From Ancistrus triradiatus (Eukaryota; Chordata; Actinopteri; Siluriformes; Loricariidae), in contig JAJAGP010000432.1 of NCBI GenBank assembly GCA_025084515.1, positions 74,501-138,500 of the forward strand: DNA of 64,000 nucleotides, read 5' to 3'. Shown in pieces: positions 29,968 through 42,810 of the stretch. Each line of letters opens with the position of its first letter. Position 1 is the stretch's first letter. The position numbers and the translations under genes are program-made. The notes below the pieces were generated by a model. The model worked only from the letters and a program-made list of their open reading frames with translations. It did no database searches and was not told the origin of the DNA.

Positions 29968-31440
29968 CGGTGGTGCTTGAAAGTTTGTGAACCCTTTAGA
30001 ATTTCTATATTTCTGCATAAATATGACCTAAAACATCATCAGATTTTCACACAAGAGAACCCAGTTAAACAAATGGGACACAAATATTACACTTGGTCAT
30101 TTATTTATTGAGGAAAATGATCCAATATTACATATTAGTGAGTGGCAAAAGTATGTGAACCTTTGCTTTCAGTATCTGGTGTGACCGCCCGTGCAGCAAT
30201 AACTGCAACTAAACGTTTCCTGTACCATTCCTGCGTACAGAACAGCTTCAGCTCTGGGATGTTGGTGAGTTTCCTCACATTAACTGCTCACTTCAGGTCC
30301 TTCCACAAAATTTTGATGGGATTAAGGTCAGGACTTTGACTTGGACATTCCAATACATTAACTTTATTCTTCTTTAACCATTCTTTGGTAGAACGACTTG
30401 TGTGCTTAGAGTCGTTGTCTTGCTGCATGACCCACCTTCTCTTGACATTCAGTTCATGGACAGATGTCTTGTCATTTTTCTTTAGAATTCTCTGATATAA
30501 TTCAGAATTCTTTGATCCATCAATGATGGCAAGCCGTCCTGGCTCAGATGCAGCAAAACAGGCCCAAACCATGATACTACCACCACCATGTTTCACAGAT
30601 GGAATAAGTTTCTTATGCTGGAATGCAGTGTTTTCCTTTCTCCAAACATTACACTTTTCTTTTAAACCAGAAAGTTCTATTTTGGTCTCATCCATCCACA
30701 AAACATTCTTCTAATAGCCTTCTGGCTTGTCCACGTGATCTTTAGCAAACTGCAGACCAGCAGCAATGTTCTTTTTGGAGAGCAGTGTCTTTCTCCTTGC
30801 AACCCTGCCATGCACACCATTGTTGTTCAGTCTTCTTCTGATGGTGGACTCATGAACATTAACATTAGCCAATTTGCGAGAGGCCTAAGAGGCCTTGCTT
30901 AGAAGTTACCCTGGGGTCCTTTGTGACCTCACCAACTATTACACGCCTTGCTCTTGGAGTGATCTTTGTTGGTCGACCACTCCTGGGGAGGGAAACAATG
31001 GTCTTGAATTTCCTCCATTTGTACACAATCTGTCTGACTGTGGATTGGTGGAGTCCAAACTCTTTAGAGATGGTTTTGTAACCTTTTACAGCCTGATAAG
31101 CATCAACAACTTTTTTTCTGAGTTCCTCAGAAATCTCTTTTGTTCGTTCCATGATACACTTCCACAAACATGTGCTGAGAAGAGCAGACTTTGATAGATC
31201 CCTATTCTTTAAATAAAACAGGGTGCCCACTCACACCTGACTGTCATCCCATTGATTGAAAACACCTGACTCTAATTTCACCTCCAAATTAAAGGCTAAT
31301 CCTAGAGGTTCACGTACTTTTGCCTCTCACTAATATGTAATATTTTCTATCATTTCCTCAATAAATAAATGGCCAAGTATAATATTTTTTGTAGAAATAT
31401 AGAAAATTCTAAACGGTTCACAAACTTTCAAGCACCACTG
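29968..31440 (-). mobile_element. Tc1-A copy 2, near full length, inserted in a SINE
   Basis: Left end cggtggtgcttg (one base from the consensus cagtgg) and right end caccactg followed by TA (31441-31442). Left target dinucleotide reads aa, presumably mutated. Length 1473 bp. Long inverted repeats with the 'aaagtttgtgaacc' direct repeats. Sequence on both sides is the same SINE in the same orientation. Confidence 0.9.
30288..31152 (-). pseudogene. Tc1-A transposase pseudogene, copy 2
   Basis: ATG at 31150-31152 (minus). The N-terminal frame to 30865 has 'GLHQSTVRQIVYKWRKF' and 'RSGRPTKITPRA'. A frameshift near 30880 disconnects it. The catalytic frame 30701-30288 retains the first Asp (M-D-E-T-K) and second (D-N-D-S-K-H, Pro to Ser), and runs on past the third position, which is Lys (plus 'ttt' at 30312-30314) instead of Glu. 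Inactive. Confidence 0.88.
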
Positions 31441-31441
31441 T

Positions 31442-31560
31442 ACACTAAACCACTCATATACTAAGGGTACTTTAGAAACAATTATTAACCTAACAGGCTT
31501 GTCTTTGGAATGTTGGAGGAAACTGGAGTAAACCCACCCAGAGTAAACACACACGGACAT
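31442..31560 (-). repeat. SINE, middle segment (continuation of 29838)
   Basis: 'actaagggtacttt', 'cttgtctttgga', 'ggaaactggagtaaaccc' are the reverse complement of the central SINE region and carry on from 29967. Confidence 0.7.
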
Positions 31561-31561
31561 A

Positions 31562-31984
31562 CAGTGGGGCAAAAAATATAGTATTTATACTATTTATGTG
31601 CTAGACCTCCTATAAACGCTACACTGAACATCTGATATATCATGCACATCATCTATCCTTATATTCTGCAACACAATAACTCTTTAGAACTTAATTACAG
31701 TGGGGCAAAAAAGTATTTAGTCAGCCACTGATTGTGCAAGTTCTTCTACTTAGAAAGATGAGAGAGGTCTGTAATTTTCATCATAGGTACACTTCAACTA
31801 TGAGAGACAAAATGAGAACAAAAATCCAGGAAATCACATTGTAGGATTTTTAAAGAAGTTAATTGTGAATCATGTTGGAAAATAAGTATTTGGTCACTCA
31901 CAAACAAGCAAGATTTCTGGCTCTCACAGACCTGTAACAACTTCTTTAAAAAGCTCTTCTGTTCTCCACTTGTTACCTGTATTA
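31562..31984. mobile_element. Tc1-B end fragments
   Basis: A 24-bp fragment of the Tc1-B terminus at 31562 (cagtggggcaaaaaa) precedes 110 bp of unrelated DNA. A second terminus at 31698 then has TA before it and about 285 bp of the family inverted repeat. No other end is present. Confidence 0.7.
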
Positions 31985-32092
31985 TGTAAAACATGCTCCA
32001 CACAGGCAAACCCCGGGGATGGAATTGAACATGGATCTTGGAGCTATGAAGGGATAGTGTTAACCACAGCACCACTGTGCCACCCATGAGGA
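31985..32092 (-). repeat. SINE, tRNA-like head (continuation of 31442)
   Basis: Reverse complement contains a B-box-like 'ttcaattcc' and 'gtggttaacactatcc', preceded by 'ggtggcacagtgg'. It completes the SINE begun at 29838. Confidence 0.65.
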
Positions 32093-32264
32093 AAGCCATT
32101 TATGGCTTTTTTGAATGTTGTCATTGCAATTATTTTTGATTCTACACATTAACAAGTGGGATTTTTCTCTATGACTTGTTAAAATGTAGCATCTAATGTC
32201 CACACTTATTTTATAGCTGCCATCCTGACTAAGTATATGCCAAACACAACATGCACACGCACAT

Positions 32265-32313
<49 letters not shown>
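32265..32313. repeat. (CA)n microsatellite
   Basis: About 24 CA units. Short Cys/Val or His/Thr frames across it are artefacts. Confidence 0.95.
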
Positions 32314-32317
<4 letters not shown>

Positions 32318-33718
32318 CTAGAGTTGACAACAGTCCACCATTTCCGAGTCGTTCCTCAGTTAAAAATAAAAGTCACTGTCCCCTTTTTGAATTATTACAC
32401 GATACACACACATTTTAGCACACACAACTGTTGCATAGTGTTTCTTAGTCGACCCACATGCACATCTAATTGACAGAGCTTTGCCACTTCTTGCTGACCT
32501 CCTATCCTGTTATCGACTTGTAGTAGAGAACAAAATCTGTTAACTTTTTGTGTACCAAATACATTGTCTAGACACCTATGTACCATTATATTTATTATGT
32601 ATATTTGTTGATCAAACTTATTACTAGGCACAATTCTGTAGTGGGATATTGGTAGGGATGTGTCCATACCATCCCTACCCAATTCTACACCCCTTCCCAG
32701 AGGTACTACAAGTCTAGGACATAATGCAAAGCATTCCCACACTGAGATGTCGTTTGTGAAATAAGCTGTTCCAGTATAGATTGGTGATTTCAACTTTATT
32801 GTGATCTACAGCGGTGTAGAAATTCTCCGGAGACAACTTGCCCCAAGTCCCAGATTACATAATTACACCAGAAACAACCACCATTACACATGCTCTGCTC
32901 CATGCTGCTCCTATGTGACCTATTATTGACACAGTTTCTCCTGACTGAGTAACCACAAAAGGCTAGGGTGAGAGGGAAAATGGGTTATTTTGTTACCGTC
33001 TTTGAGAGCATATAATGGGATATGTTCATGGTGTTAAAATGTGACTCTGACCTTCTGATAATGCACTAAAGTGAGAAGGCTCTTAAGACTCATATATTCT
33101 TAATATGGTAGTGAAAGTATTCTGTGGAATACAAGTCTTTTTAAATAGCCACTCTTGTAAAGGTAACACTTATCGGGTTGATCAAATAGATCAAGATAGT
33201 CCAAGTAAAGTCAAGATAGATTATGAATGAAATATTGTAATCTCTAATAAAAAAAAATAATCTATTTTATCTTAGGGTTGTTTACCTTCTGTATGACTAA
33301 CGTGTGTACATTTATCATAATAAAATATTTTACTTTTTATTTATCTCTCAAATTTATGTGTATTTGAGGCTCTTTGTTTTATGCTTTTTTAAAGTCATCT
33401 CCAGAATAACTGATAAATGTTTTATGAAAACCGCTGCATTACGTACTTTTTGTAAAATCCCATTGTCAGCATAACAACATCTAGTCTTCATGTATGAGAT
33501 CTTAGATACCACTCAATACACACTCTTTCCAGATCCTCCAAAACACAATATTCATTCTTTTAGATTTCAGCCACCAAACTTGTTTTAAATGGGATTAGGT
33601 GAAGGAAATGGGCAGGCCTACCACCTCAAAGGGTGTCCACCAACATTTCCTTTCTGTAGAACCATTATTTTTACACCAAAACCTCATTGAGTGTTATTTG
33701 GCAAAAGTGCAATGAACT
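32314..33718. other. Spacer, no gene recognised
   Basis: A 132-codon minus frame at 32395-32793 shows no domain, and I do not call it a gene. Confidence 0.4.
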
Positions 33719-33854
<136 letters not shown>

Positions 33855-35489
33855 TTTTTAATTGCCTTCAAAAACTTGTTGGCATGGTGTTTTATTATAG
33901 GCAGTTGGAAACAGTGACCCCAAAAGCCTGTTTTTTCGTTCCTTCCCATGTACATTTGAATGCATATTTTGAGTGTGTATTTTTCTTCCTTATTTTTTAC
34001 AGTTGCTTCTACCTTCTTTGTCTTATATTGCGCAAGGTGCAGCATAAACAGCAAGCATTTCAATGTACAATTGTCACTGACTTTTTTACAGATGACAAAT
34101 CAAATTGACAATTGAACTTGAACCACCTTCTGCAAACCTCAAAATCTTCAATTTAATTAAAATGTTAGCAACCAATAATTCTTAGAACATCTATTTTTAC
34201 TATAGGTGCACAGTAATTCTGGTGGGCACCTGATGACAACAAGTTCACAATATTCAAGCTTTGCTTGATGTAAATGAACCCCAAAATCATGAGACAAAAA
34301 CATCAGTAAAAACCACTATACGTTCTGCAGCAAGATGAAAAAGAAAATGTAGAAGTGAAAAAATAAAAAGAAGTGAAACAATAAAAATGGGTCATTTTCT
34401 TTGGTTGATTCCTATTTTCATATAAGACTATCATAAATGTGGTGGCATGTATAAATGGTTTAAAGGGCCCTGAGCGGACTAGCAGTCAAAATCAGATGTG
34501 TTTATGACCAAATTGTGAGTTAAATAGTCAAATTCTTAAGCGAGAGTTTTAAATCTGGAGAAAAATAATTTGCTTTTGTTCATCGTTCCACAGGAGACTC
34601 ACAATCTCACTTGGATGCATGTGATAGATGAGACCAGTCATCCAAGAAAGTCATTTTCTCTCCTGAGATCTAAAAGCTATCAAAAATGTCAAATGCACTA
34701 ATATTACAGTTTATTCCTTCATATCTCATCTGACTTTTCTCTTCGTTTATAGGTGAACAAAGATTTCTTGTGCTTGGAGATGCTGAAATATTGGACAGAT
34801 TTAGGGCTTTCTTTTACAAAAGAATTAGCATCTGAACATTTTTCTGTATCTAGAGCAGGCTTTGATATTTTGGTAGCCTGCTCATGCAGCGGTACAGTTC
34901 TTCTTTTAAATGCTGGACTTTGAATAAATTGTCAATGTACTCAATGAAAATATAAAAGTATAATTGATGTAGTGTTATTGAATGTAAATCAGATCACATT
35001 TTATTAGTAGTTAAACCTAACTGTATGGTGTTAATATCTGTGCATGTTCTCACTGCACTTGATGTTACACAGGAACGGATGATGAAACATTTTTTTAAGC
35101 TACGACCCAAACTGGTGGGGAAAGGTGGGGGCAGGTTTATATATCATTGTGGGGACCAAATGTCATCACAAGCATAAAGGTCATTTTGGTTTGTTTTGAC
35201 AGTAGATTTGCTTTAGATGTTGAGGTTAGGGTCAGGTGTAGGTGTTAATTAAATAGTTAAAGTAATAGTATGGCAATGAAAATCCCCACAGTGATAGAAC
35301 GGGAAACTTGTGCATATATGTGTGTGTGTTTAATCTGACACTGAATTTATAGAGAAGCCTGAATTATTTTCATTTATAGAGGTAATTCTGCCCAATTGTA
35401 CTCCAAGTTGCTGTTAAAAATAGTTTTGTTATTCCTTTTTTTTCCAGTTTTCAAATTTAGACCTCACTAACTACCTAAATGTAATTGCA
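33855..35489. other. Spacer, no gene recognised
   Basis: AT-rich DNA. Nothing recognisable on either strand. Confidence 0.4.
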
Positions 35490-35866
35490 TAGCAAGTACA
35501 CCCCTTCATGATAATGGTATTCTTTAATGGCAGTGACCTCTTTCAAGAGGATAATGCACCCTGCCACACTGCAAAACACTTCAGGGTGGTTTGAGAAACA
35601 AGAGTCTGATGTGAGACTTGACTTCCAAATCCCCCAGATCTCAGTCAGATTGTACATCGGTGGGATATCCCTTTCCAGTCCTTTCCATGTAGGCCCACCT
35701 CAGAACTCAAAGGACTTAAAGGATCTGCTTTGGTATGTGACACCAAATGTTTTGGTGCTCTATGACACAGGACACCTTCAGGGTCATAGCTTTAGAGGCT
35801 CATGGTGGACCTACACAATATTTAGCATGTGATTTTAATATTGTGGCTGATCGGTGTATAGTCATT
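35490..35866 (+). mobile_element. C-terminal half of a fifth Tc1-like element
   Basis: Degraded transposase text on + strand (D-N-A-P-C-H-T-like block at about 35548-35570; 'IPQISVRLYIGG' in place of the third-acidic-residue block) ends in 'ttaatattgtggctgatcggtgta' (35834-35857). This is the right inverted repeat of a common fish Tc1 family. The left end is missing. Confidence 0.72.
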
Positions 35867-35870
35867 GACA

Positions 35871-35871
<1 letters not shown>

Positions 35872-35906
<35 letters not shown>
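35872..35906. repeat. (AAT)n microsatellite
   Basis: About 11 AAT units. Confidence 0.95.
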
Positions 35907-35908
<2 letters not shown>

Positions 35909-36084
35909 CCTGATAGAAATGTCGGATTGCTGCAAAACTTGGCATGCAGTTCTGTCTCAGGCACATATGTAAATGAATACAGGTGTGGTCTGATTAGACA
36001 CTGGGTCTTGCCACAAGAGGGCATAAAAATGCTTCTTCTGTTGCCCTATAAAACGGCTCTCAGGGGCTACTTTTGTGTAGTGTA

Positions 36085-36650
36085 GCTCTTGGTGAGGGAT
36101 TGTTGACTGCTAGACATGTCTCTATGATGCACTCAAAGACATTTTTCCCAGTTGGCAGACTTTGAGAGGGGGCACATCACTGGACTGAGAGAAGCAGGGT
36201 GGTCATTGCCCGTCATTTAGGGCCTCCCAGACAGGCTACCAGTAGAGAGGATCATTTGATCCACCGACAAGCACGAGCAGCTCCCACAGTTTTGTTGTCC
36301 ATCATCCAGACATAGGTGGCACCTTCAGTACACACCCCTGTCTCTGCCCGGACCATTTCCAGTTGCTTAGCAAAAGGAAATTTGTTGTCATGGGACCTAT
36401 TACGCGCCCTGTCATTGACAACCAGCCACCGTCACCTTTGTTTGCAGTGGTGTCGTGAATGAGACACCTGGACTGCTATGGACTGGAACCAAATTAACTT
36501 TCGTAAAGAATCAAGGTTCTGTTTGGGATCTGACTATGGTCGGTTTCGAGTATGGAGGCCTCATGGTGAGCGTTTCACTGTGGAGCGGCACACTGCCCCA
36601 ACTGCTGGTGTGATGTATGAGGATCTACAGACCGAGCTGCAGCAATTGTG
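36085..36650 (+). pseudogene. Heavily degraded Tc1-like transposase
   Basis: All frames contain stops. The + strand still shows 'ctggactgagagaagcagggtgg' and, near 36480-36620, blocks with D-W-N, S-R-F-x-x-G and R-V-W-R-P-H-G-E-R, ending in H-T-A-P-T-A-G-V-M. These are hallmarks of the catalytic region of a Tc1 family with an FERGRIVGLREAGW-type N-terminus. Old. Confidence 0.65.
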
Positions 36651-36659
36651 AGTTACAAT

Positions 36660-37610
36660 TACAATGTGTCACTTCGTAGAAGCATCTATATTTATGATTT
36701 CATAAACACCCAATAAAGCTATTCAATTTATTGCAATGCGTTTACTAACATTTCTCAAAACTGTGCTTCTAGCACAGGGTGGTATATTTACAGTGTATTT
36801 ACACTGTAAATACAGAAAGTTCCTGGTTCAAATTGACAGATGGCATTATTGCACCCATTGGGCCAGGCCTCTGAGACTGGTTGGTTTATAGCTTTCTACT
36901 TCAACAAACCTAGAAAAACTGCAGTGTTGTCATCATAAGAAACATGCCCCATGAGCGAGACTTCAAACAGCTCTAACACAATAAAATTCCATTTCACTCT
37001 TAACATGCTTTCACACGGACAAGATAATTTCTATCAAGCATGCTACCTACAGAATTTGTGGCCAGAGAAAGTATTAATTTGGGGTACTTTTCTGCTTATG
37101 AGTAAACATTACAGAGCAATTTTTGCAGCTTTTGTGAAAACTGTACCATTTGTTGAAGCCATTTTGTCGATATGCAAGCTACCAGCATAATTCCACTAAA
37201 CTAAAGGCAGCTTATATTTTTTTGGTCTAAAAAAGTTCTAGAAAACTCAGCTTTGTCTGGTATTGTTCTAATTAATTATTTGTGATGAAAATACTTAATT
37301 GCACGTAAATGTGCATGAACATGCTCAGTTTGTATTTATCAGGATAGAACATAATAAATCTAAATTCCTGTCCTGCACCCAAATTAGGAAAATATATTTT
37401 TTTAATAATTATGGAAATTAAAGAAAAAATATGTAATAAAATACAGATATAATTCCAGAGTCTACCCGCTTCTACATCTTCTATCAGCTGAGCTCTGAAT
37501 GAAATGCTCAAAGGGTTATAGATTACTGGAGCTTAAGGCAGCATAACAAATAGGAAGATGATTGATTTGGATTCTGTGTTGGACTTGCTAGGAACTGTGT
37601 TATTGCATTT

Positions 37611-37611
<1 letters not shown>
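36660..37611. other. Spacer, no gene recognised
   Basis: Single-copy-looking DNA. A 79-codon frame at 36951 has no domain. Confidence 0.4.

Positions 37612-37665
<54 letters not shown>
37612..37665. repeat. (TA)n microsatellite
   Basis: About 26 TA units. Confidence 0.96.
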
Positions 37666-37668
<3 letters not shown>

Positions 37669-38754
37669 GATTTTCACAACCCCACATATGAACAGAAAAC
37701 CACGAAAGAGTTCTCCTTAGTGTCTCTGTAGTTTCTCCTAGAAAGTGGTGAGATCAAATGGAAAGGAGCCCAAGCAAAAATACTCTCAGATGTGTCTCTC
37801 CCTTTTAGTTTTAGCAGAGATGGTAATAAAGCCTCACAATGTGCGCAGATCTGTCATCTTGAGTCTCATGTTTATCTGCTGCTCCAGAAAGTAAGCTTTT
37901 AAAATGAACTCAAGCATTGCTAATCCACACCAACAGATTCTACTTTTTAATGAGAAATACAAACTATAATCTGTTACATATTGGCCATGCTATCCCATTA
38001 TTATTTTATGGTTCTGCACAATGTTTTGAAAGAGAATAAACTGCATCTCTGACCAGCAGAGGCAGGAAGAAAGCTTAGAGTAAGTCATCACCTCTGGCCA
38101 GTGGGGGCATCAGAAGTCTTTAAAAGTGGGTGGTATGCTATTAGGGTTGTTTCTTAATGTGTGTGAAAGATAAGAAGGATAAAAGACAAGAAACATAGTT
38201 TGGAATTAAGTGAAATATATACATCTGCAAAAGGAGATGTTTGAAAGCAGGACATTCAAGAGGAAAGAAACTGCAGAAATAAGACTGTAAAGAAGTGAGA
38301 ACACATGACTGAAAACTTGTGAACAAAAAAAACTTGTGAAGGAGGAAAGAATGTTGGCAAAAGAAACCTGAAAAATGGGTGAATTCGATCTGTAAAAGAG
38401 AAATGTAGATCTAATTAGAGAAAGAGAAAGTAGAGAAAATTTGTGAAGGAGAAAGCTTTAAAAAGAGGGGAAATGATTAAGTTGAAAGAAAAAGAAAGGA
38501 CCTTTCTCTTCCAAGAAAATAAATACTATTTTGAGTTTTGGACGTCAGGAACTGATCTCAGCTCTAGTTTGCTGATTAACTTATTTTATTTCTACTTATT
38601 AAACAGGGGAGCTGTTATTATTACTCCATAGTTTTCCCACCATTTCTGCTGTCCCTTTTCCTTACTGTTATGTTTTTAATGTGTTGCAGGCCTGAAATGC
38701 AAGGATGAATGCATACTAACGAATGAAAGTTGGTCAGACAAAACATGAAATAAA
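37666..38754. other. Spacer, purine-rich in the middle
   Basis: 38160-38510 is strongly A/G-rich ('gaaaga', 'aaagaga'). A 62-codon frame there reflects composition. It may be a decayed retroelement, but no domain is visible. Confidence 0.35.
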
Positions 38755-39445
38755 TTGGGTTCTTTTTTTCCAATTTGTGGTTTGTAGGATAAACAAGGTA
38801 ATGGAAACATTCCTCAGAGATTTTGGTCCATATTTACTTGATAGTATCACACAGTTGCTGCAGATTTGTCGGCTTCACATCCATAATGAGAATCCCCTGT
38901 TCCACCACACCCAAAGATTGAAATCTGCTGACTGTGGAGCCCATTTGAATTCCATGAACTCATGATCCTGTTCAAGAAACCAGTTTGAGATGATTATCCT
39001 GCTAGAAATGGCAGAAAATGGTACACTGTGGTCTTAAACTGATGGACATGATCAGCAGCAATGTTCAGCTAGGCGGTGGCATTTAAAAGATGCTCAGTTG
39101 GTATGAAGACAACCAAAGTGTGCCAAGAGAATATTGTCCACACCATTACACCACCAGCAGCCCGAACTGTTGATACCATCCAGGATTTGGTCCATGTTTT
39201 CATGTTATTTACACCAAAATTCTGATCCTACATAGCACCACCAACTATGCCACATTCAAAGTCACTTAAATCACCTTTCTTCGACATTCTGATGCTCGGT
39301 TTAAAATTCAGCAGGGTGTCTTGACCATGTCTACTGTATATGCCTAAATGTGTTTAGTTGCTGCCATGTGTTGGCTGGTTAGATATTCGCATTCAAGAGC
39401 AGTTGAACAAATGTATCTCATAAAGTGATTGTTGAGTGTCTGTAT
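38755..39445 (-). mobile_element. Degraded Tc1-like element, minus strand
   Basis: The + strand reads as reverse complement of a common fish Tc1 transposase ('cacagttgctgcagatttgtcggctt', 'cacaccattacaccaccagcagcc', 'catgttttcatgtt') and ends near 39426 with a 'taaagtg' terminus. The middle of the catalytic domain is deleted and stops are frequent. Confidence 0.7.
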
Positions 39446-39599
39446 GTAATAAAAGAGGTCTTTCTATTGTGGGACCTTCCCAGGCTCTCCACTCAGATCC
39501 TCCTCTCACAGTGTTCCTTTACTCAGTTTTGACTATTTAATCTCAAATGCATTTATGTCTCCTTTTTGTCAAATTCTAGTTTTTTTCCTACAGCATTTA

Positions 39600-39663
39600 C
39601 AGTGGAGCTTGAAAGTTTGTGAACCCTTTAGAATGTTCTATATTTCTGCATAAATATGACCCT
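39600..39663. mobile_element. Tc1-A terminal fragment (64 bp)
   Basis: Terminal repeat with the variant start cagtggagcttg and 'aatgttct', the same variants as the copy at 42811. It ends abruptly at 39663. Confidence 0.8.
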
Positions 39664-40802
39664 ACAACAGAGGATTAAACTTTCCATGTTATTCACATAC
39701 ATTTGTACAAATCTGCTTTAATGAATGTTGGAGAGGGCTGGATGAAATGTCTCAATCAGAGCCTTCAAGAAAAATGACCATTAAAGTTTATTTTTATCTC
39801 CATCAGCACAGGTAGTCTTCTCCATGGCAGTCTTCCCAATTTAATTTTATATTCAGCCCATAATCTCTTGATTTGGACAAGGAAAGTGGTGCCTTAAAGA
39901 GTGGCCAGGCGAGACGACAGGGTTACAGACACAGTGAACAAATGACTATTATTTCCACTATGAGCTATTATTTCCATGCTGTGTACCAAGGCACAACAGC
40001 TAGTGAATGCTTGCACAGTTGCCATTGTGGAGAACAGAAATAGCACAGTGTGCAGATATTATATGTAGGCATTCAAGTGATGTTTCTTTCCCAAAACTGG
40101 CTTCAGAGCAGTTGAAAACTTTGTGGACTAAAAAGTGTCACTGAAACAGCAAATTTCACTGACAACCTGTACTTCAGGCCCCTCATCAGGCCCACTTTAC
40201 TGGGGTACGCGCCTCAGTAAAATGTTACTGTGACCCATCACTAAAATTATGGGGGTAAAAATCCATTTTTATCATGGCTTGCTGAGCAGAATTACAGGAC
40301 ACCCACACAAATTCACCACAGGCACTACATTTCCCATAGTGCTCAAGCTTTACCATTTCCAAATGCTTGAATTCTTTCAGTCTGTGCCAGTTTCTTTTCT
40401 TTTCTTTTTTTTCTCATGGAGTAATGTACTTACAAAGTCAGCCACACTGCAGATGAGGTAACGATAGGTTATAGCTATATGTGTAATTAATGCAATTAAT
40501 AAAATTTCTTTAGTGTTAATTTGTTCTTTATTTCTCACCCATGGCAGAGTAACACCTACTTTAGTATTAAATTGCTTATCTATTTAGTGTTTAACAGGCA
40601 TATATTTTTATGTACAGACGTGCTCCTGATTGGAAAGCAAAGGGTACAGCTGTGACCCTCTAAATTCTGTTTTTGCCCTAGTATGACAAATAATCTAGAA
40701 ATGTTCCACTCAACATTCTCTCACTTTACAACTCTCACTTTATAGTTATTGTCTTTGGAAAAATGAAGAGATGTAGAGTAAACCTTACACTGCAACCTGC
40801 TA
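39664..40802. other. Spacer, no gene recognised
   Basis: No repeat family or coding segment recognised. Confidence 0.4.
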
Positions 40803-42119
40803 CAGTGGTAGTTTGTGAACCCTTTAGAATAGTCTATATTTCTGCATATACCACCATACATGGCCTGAAACATTATCAGATTTGTACACAAGTCCTGAAA
40901 GAATATAAATAGAACCTACATAAACACGAAACAAAATATTACACATGGTAATTGATTTATTGAGTAAAATCCAATATTACATATCCATGAGTGGCTAAAG
41001 TATGTGGACTCTGGTCCTTAGAGGAATCGCCTTGGATTAATTCCGTGATGTTGGTGGGTGGAATTTCTTCCACAACGTTTCATTCGGATGAAGTTTGGCA
41101 GTTTGATTTGACCAATCCAAAACATTAACTTTATTGTTATTTAACCACTTGTGTGTAGGGTCATTGTCTTGCTGCATGACCCACATTCGCTTAAGGTTAT
41201 AGACAGATGCCCGATCATTTACATTAGATTTTGATGGTATAATACAGAATTCATAGATCCATCAAAGATGGCAAGGTGCCCTGGCCCAGATGCTGCAAAA
41301 CAGGCTGGGGAAGGCTTATTATGCTGAAATGCAATGTTGTTTTCCTCTAGGCATAATGCATTTCAAATAAGCCAAAAAGCGCTATTATGGTCTCACTCTA
41401 TCCATAAAAACCTTTTTCCAGTGGCCTTTTGGGTTGTCCATGTGCCACGTGATGGGCAAAAATGTTTTTGTTAGTTTTTGTTTCTCCTTGCAACCCATCT
41501 ATGCACATCATTGTGTTCAGTGTTCTTCTGATGGAGAACTCATGATTATGAGTTAGCCATGTGAGAGAGGCCTTTAGTTGCTTAGAAGTTCCCCTGCACT
41601 CCTTTGTGACCTTGTGGTCTTTCTCATGCCTTGTTCTTGGAGTGATATTTGTCAGTCCACCCCAGGGTGAGGACAACAGTGGTCATGAATTTCCCCATTT
41701 TGTACACAGTCTGAGTATGGATTGGTGGAGTCCAAACTCTTTAAAGATTGTTTTGTAACCTTTCCAGCCTGATGAACATCAAAAACTCTTTTTCTGAGGT
41801 CCTCAGAAATGTCCTTTATCCATGTGTTGTGAAGAGCAGACTTTGATAGATCCCTGTTCTCTATATACTGTATGTGTGCACTCACCTGGATGTCCTCTCA
41901 TTGATCATGTTGAACACCTGACTGTAATTTTACCTTCAAATTAACTGCTAATTCTAGAGTTTTACATACTGTTGCAACTCACATACATGTGAACCATGGA
42001 TTTATGTCCCGCAATAAATAAACGACCAATTATAATATTTTTGTCTCATTCGTTTAATTGGGTTATCTTTATCTACTTTTAGGATTGTTTAAAAAGTCTG
42101 ATGACGTTTTAGGTCATAT
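40803..42119 (-). mobile_element. Tc1-A copy 3, degraded, right end missing
   Basis: Left end cagtggta...gtttgtgaaccc follows TA (40801-40802). The minus-strand transposase is broken into pieces (41885-41652 and 41676-41398 keep DNA-binding parts). The third catalytic site is still Glu (plus 'ttc' 41079-41081). Truncated at 42119 within the right inverted repeat. Confidence 0.8.
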
Positions 42120-42149
42120 ACAGTCTTAGGCATTATATATTTTTCCATT

Positions 42150-42809
42150 TACATTCTGCTTATTCTTTATTTAAGTTTTAGAGGTCACTGTGCTTTGTAG
42201 TTCTACAATTACAGACTGTAGTCCATCTGTTTCTCTCCATACTTTGTTAGTGCCCTTTACTCTGTTCTCTAACGGTCAGGACCTCCACAGATCAGGTACT
42301 ATTTGGGTGGTGGATCATTCTCAGCACTGCTGTGACACTGATGTGGTGGTGGTGTGTTAATGTGTTGAGCTGGTACGATTGTATCAAACACAGCAGTGCT
42401 GCTGGAGTTTTAAAACACCTCATAGTCACAGTCGCAGGACTGAAAACAGTAGTCCACCAGCCAAAAATTTCCAGCCAGCAGAATCCTGTGAGCACTGACA
42501 AAGGATTAGGGGATGAATAACACACACCGTGCAGCAACAGATGAGCTACTGTCTCTGGCTTACATCTGGATCAATAAGGTGAATAAAGTGGACAGGGATT
42601 GAACAGTGTTTTAAAACTCCAGCAGCACTGCTGTGTTTGATCCAATCGTATCAGCTCAACACACTAACACACCACCACCACATCAGTGTCACTGCAGTGC
42701 TGAGAATGATCCACCACCCAAACAGTACCTGATCTGTGGTGGTCCTGACTATTAGAGAACAGTGTAAAGGGGACAAAGTATGTAGAGAAACAGATGGACT
42801 ACAGTCTGT
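42150..42809. mobile_element. Foldback MITE with about 205-bp arms
   Basis: The left arm 42211-42418 and right arm 42606-42809 are inverted copies at high identity, separated by 187 bp. Outer sequence 42150-42210 (tctgcttattctttatttaag) matches the outer end of a half copy at 48067-48130. On the right the arm is cut at 42809 by a Tc1-A insertion. No coding capacity. Confidence 0.85.
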
Positions 42810-42810
42810 A

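Noticed and set aside
38160..38640. Lysine-rich exon
   Set aside because: A/G-rich composition, no conserved motif, no splice context that stands out.
42332..42520. 62-codon frame in the foldback MITE
   Set aside because: Lies inside an inverted-repeat arm; its mirror exists on the other strand of the other arm.
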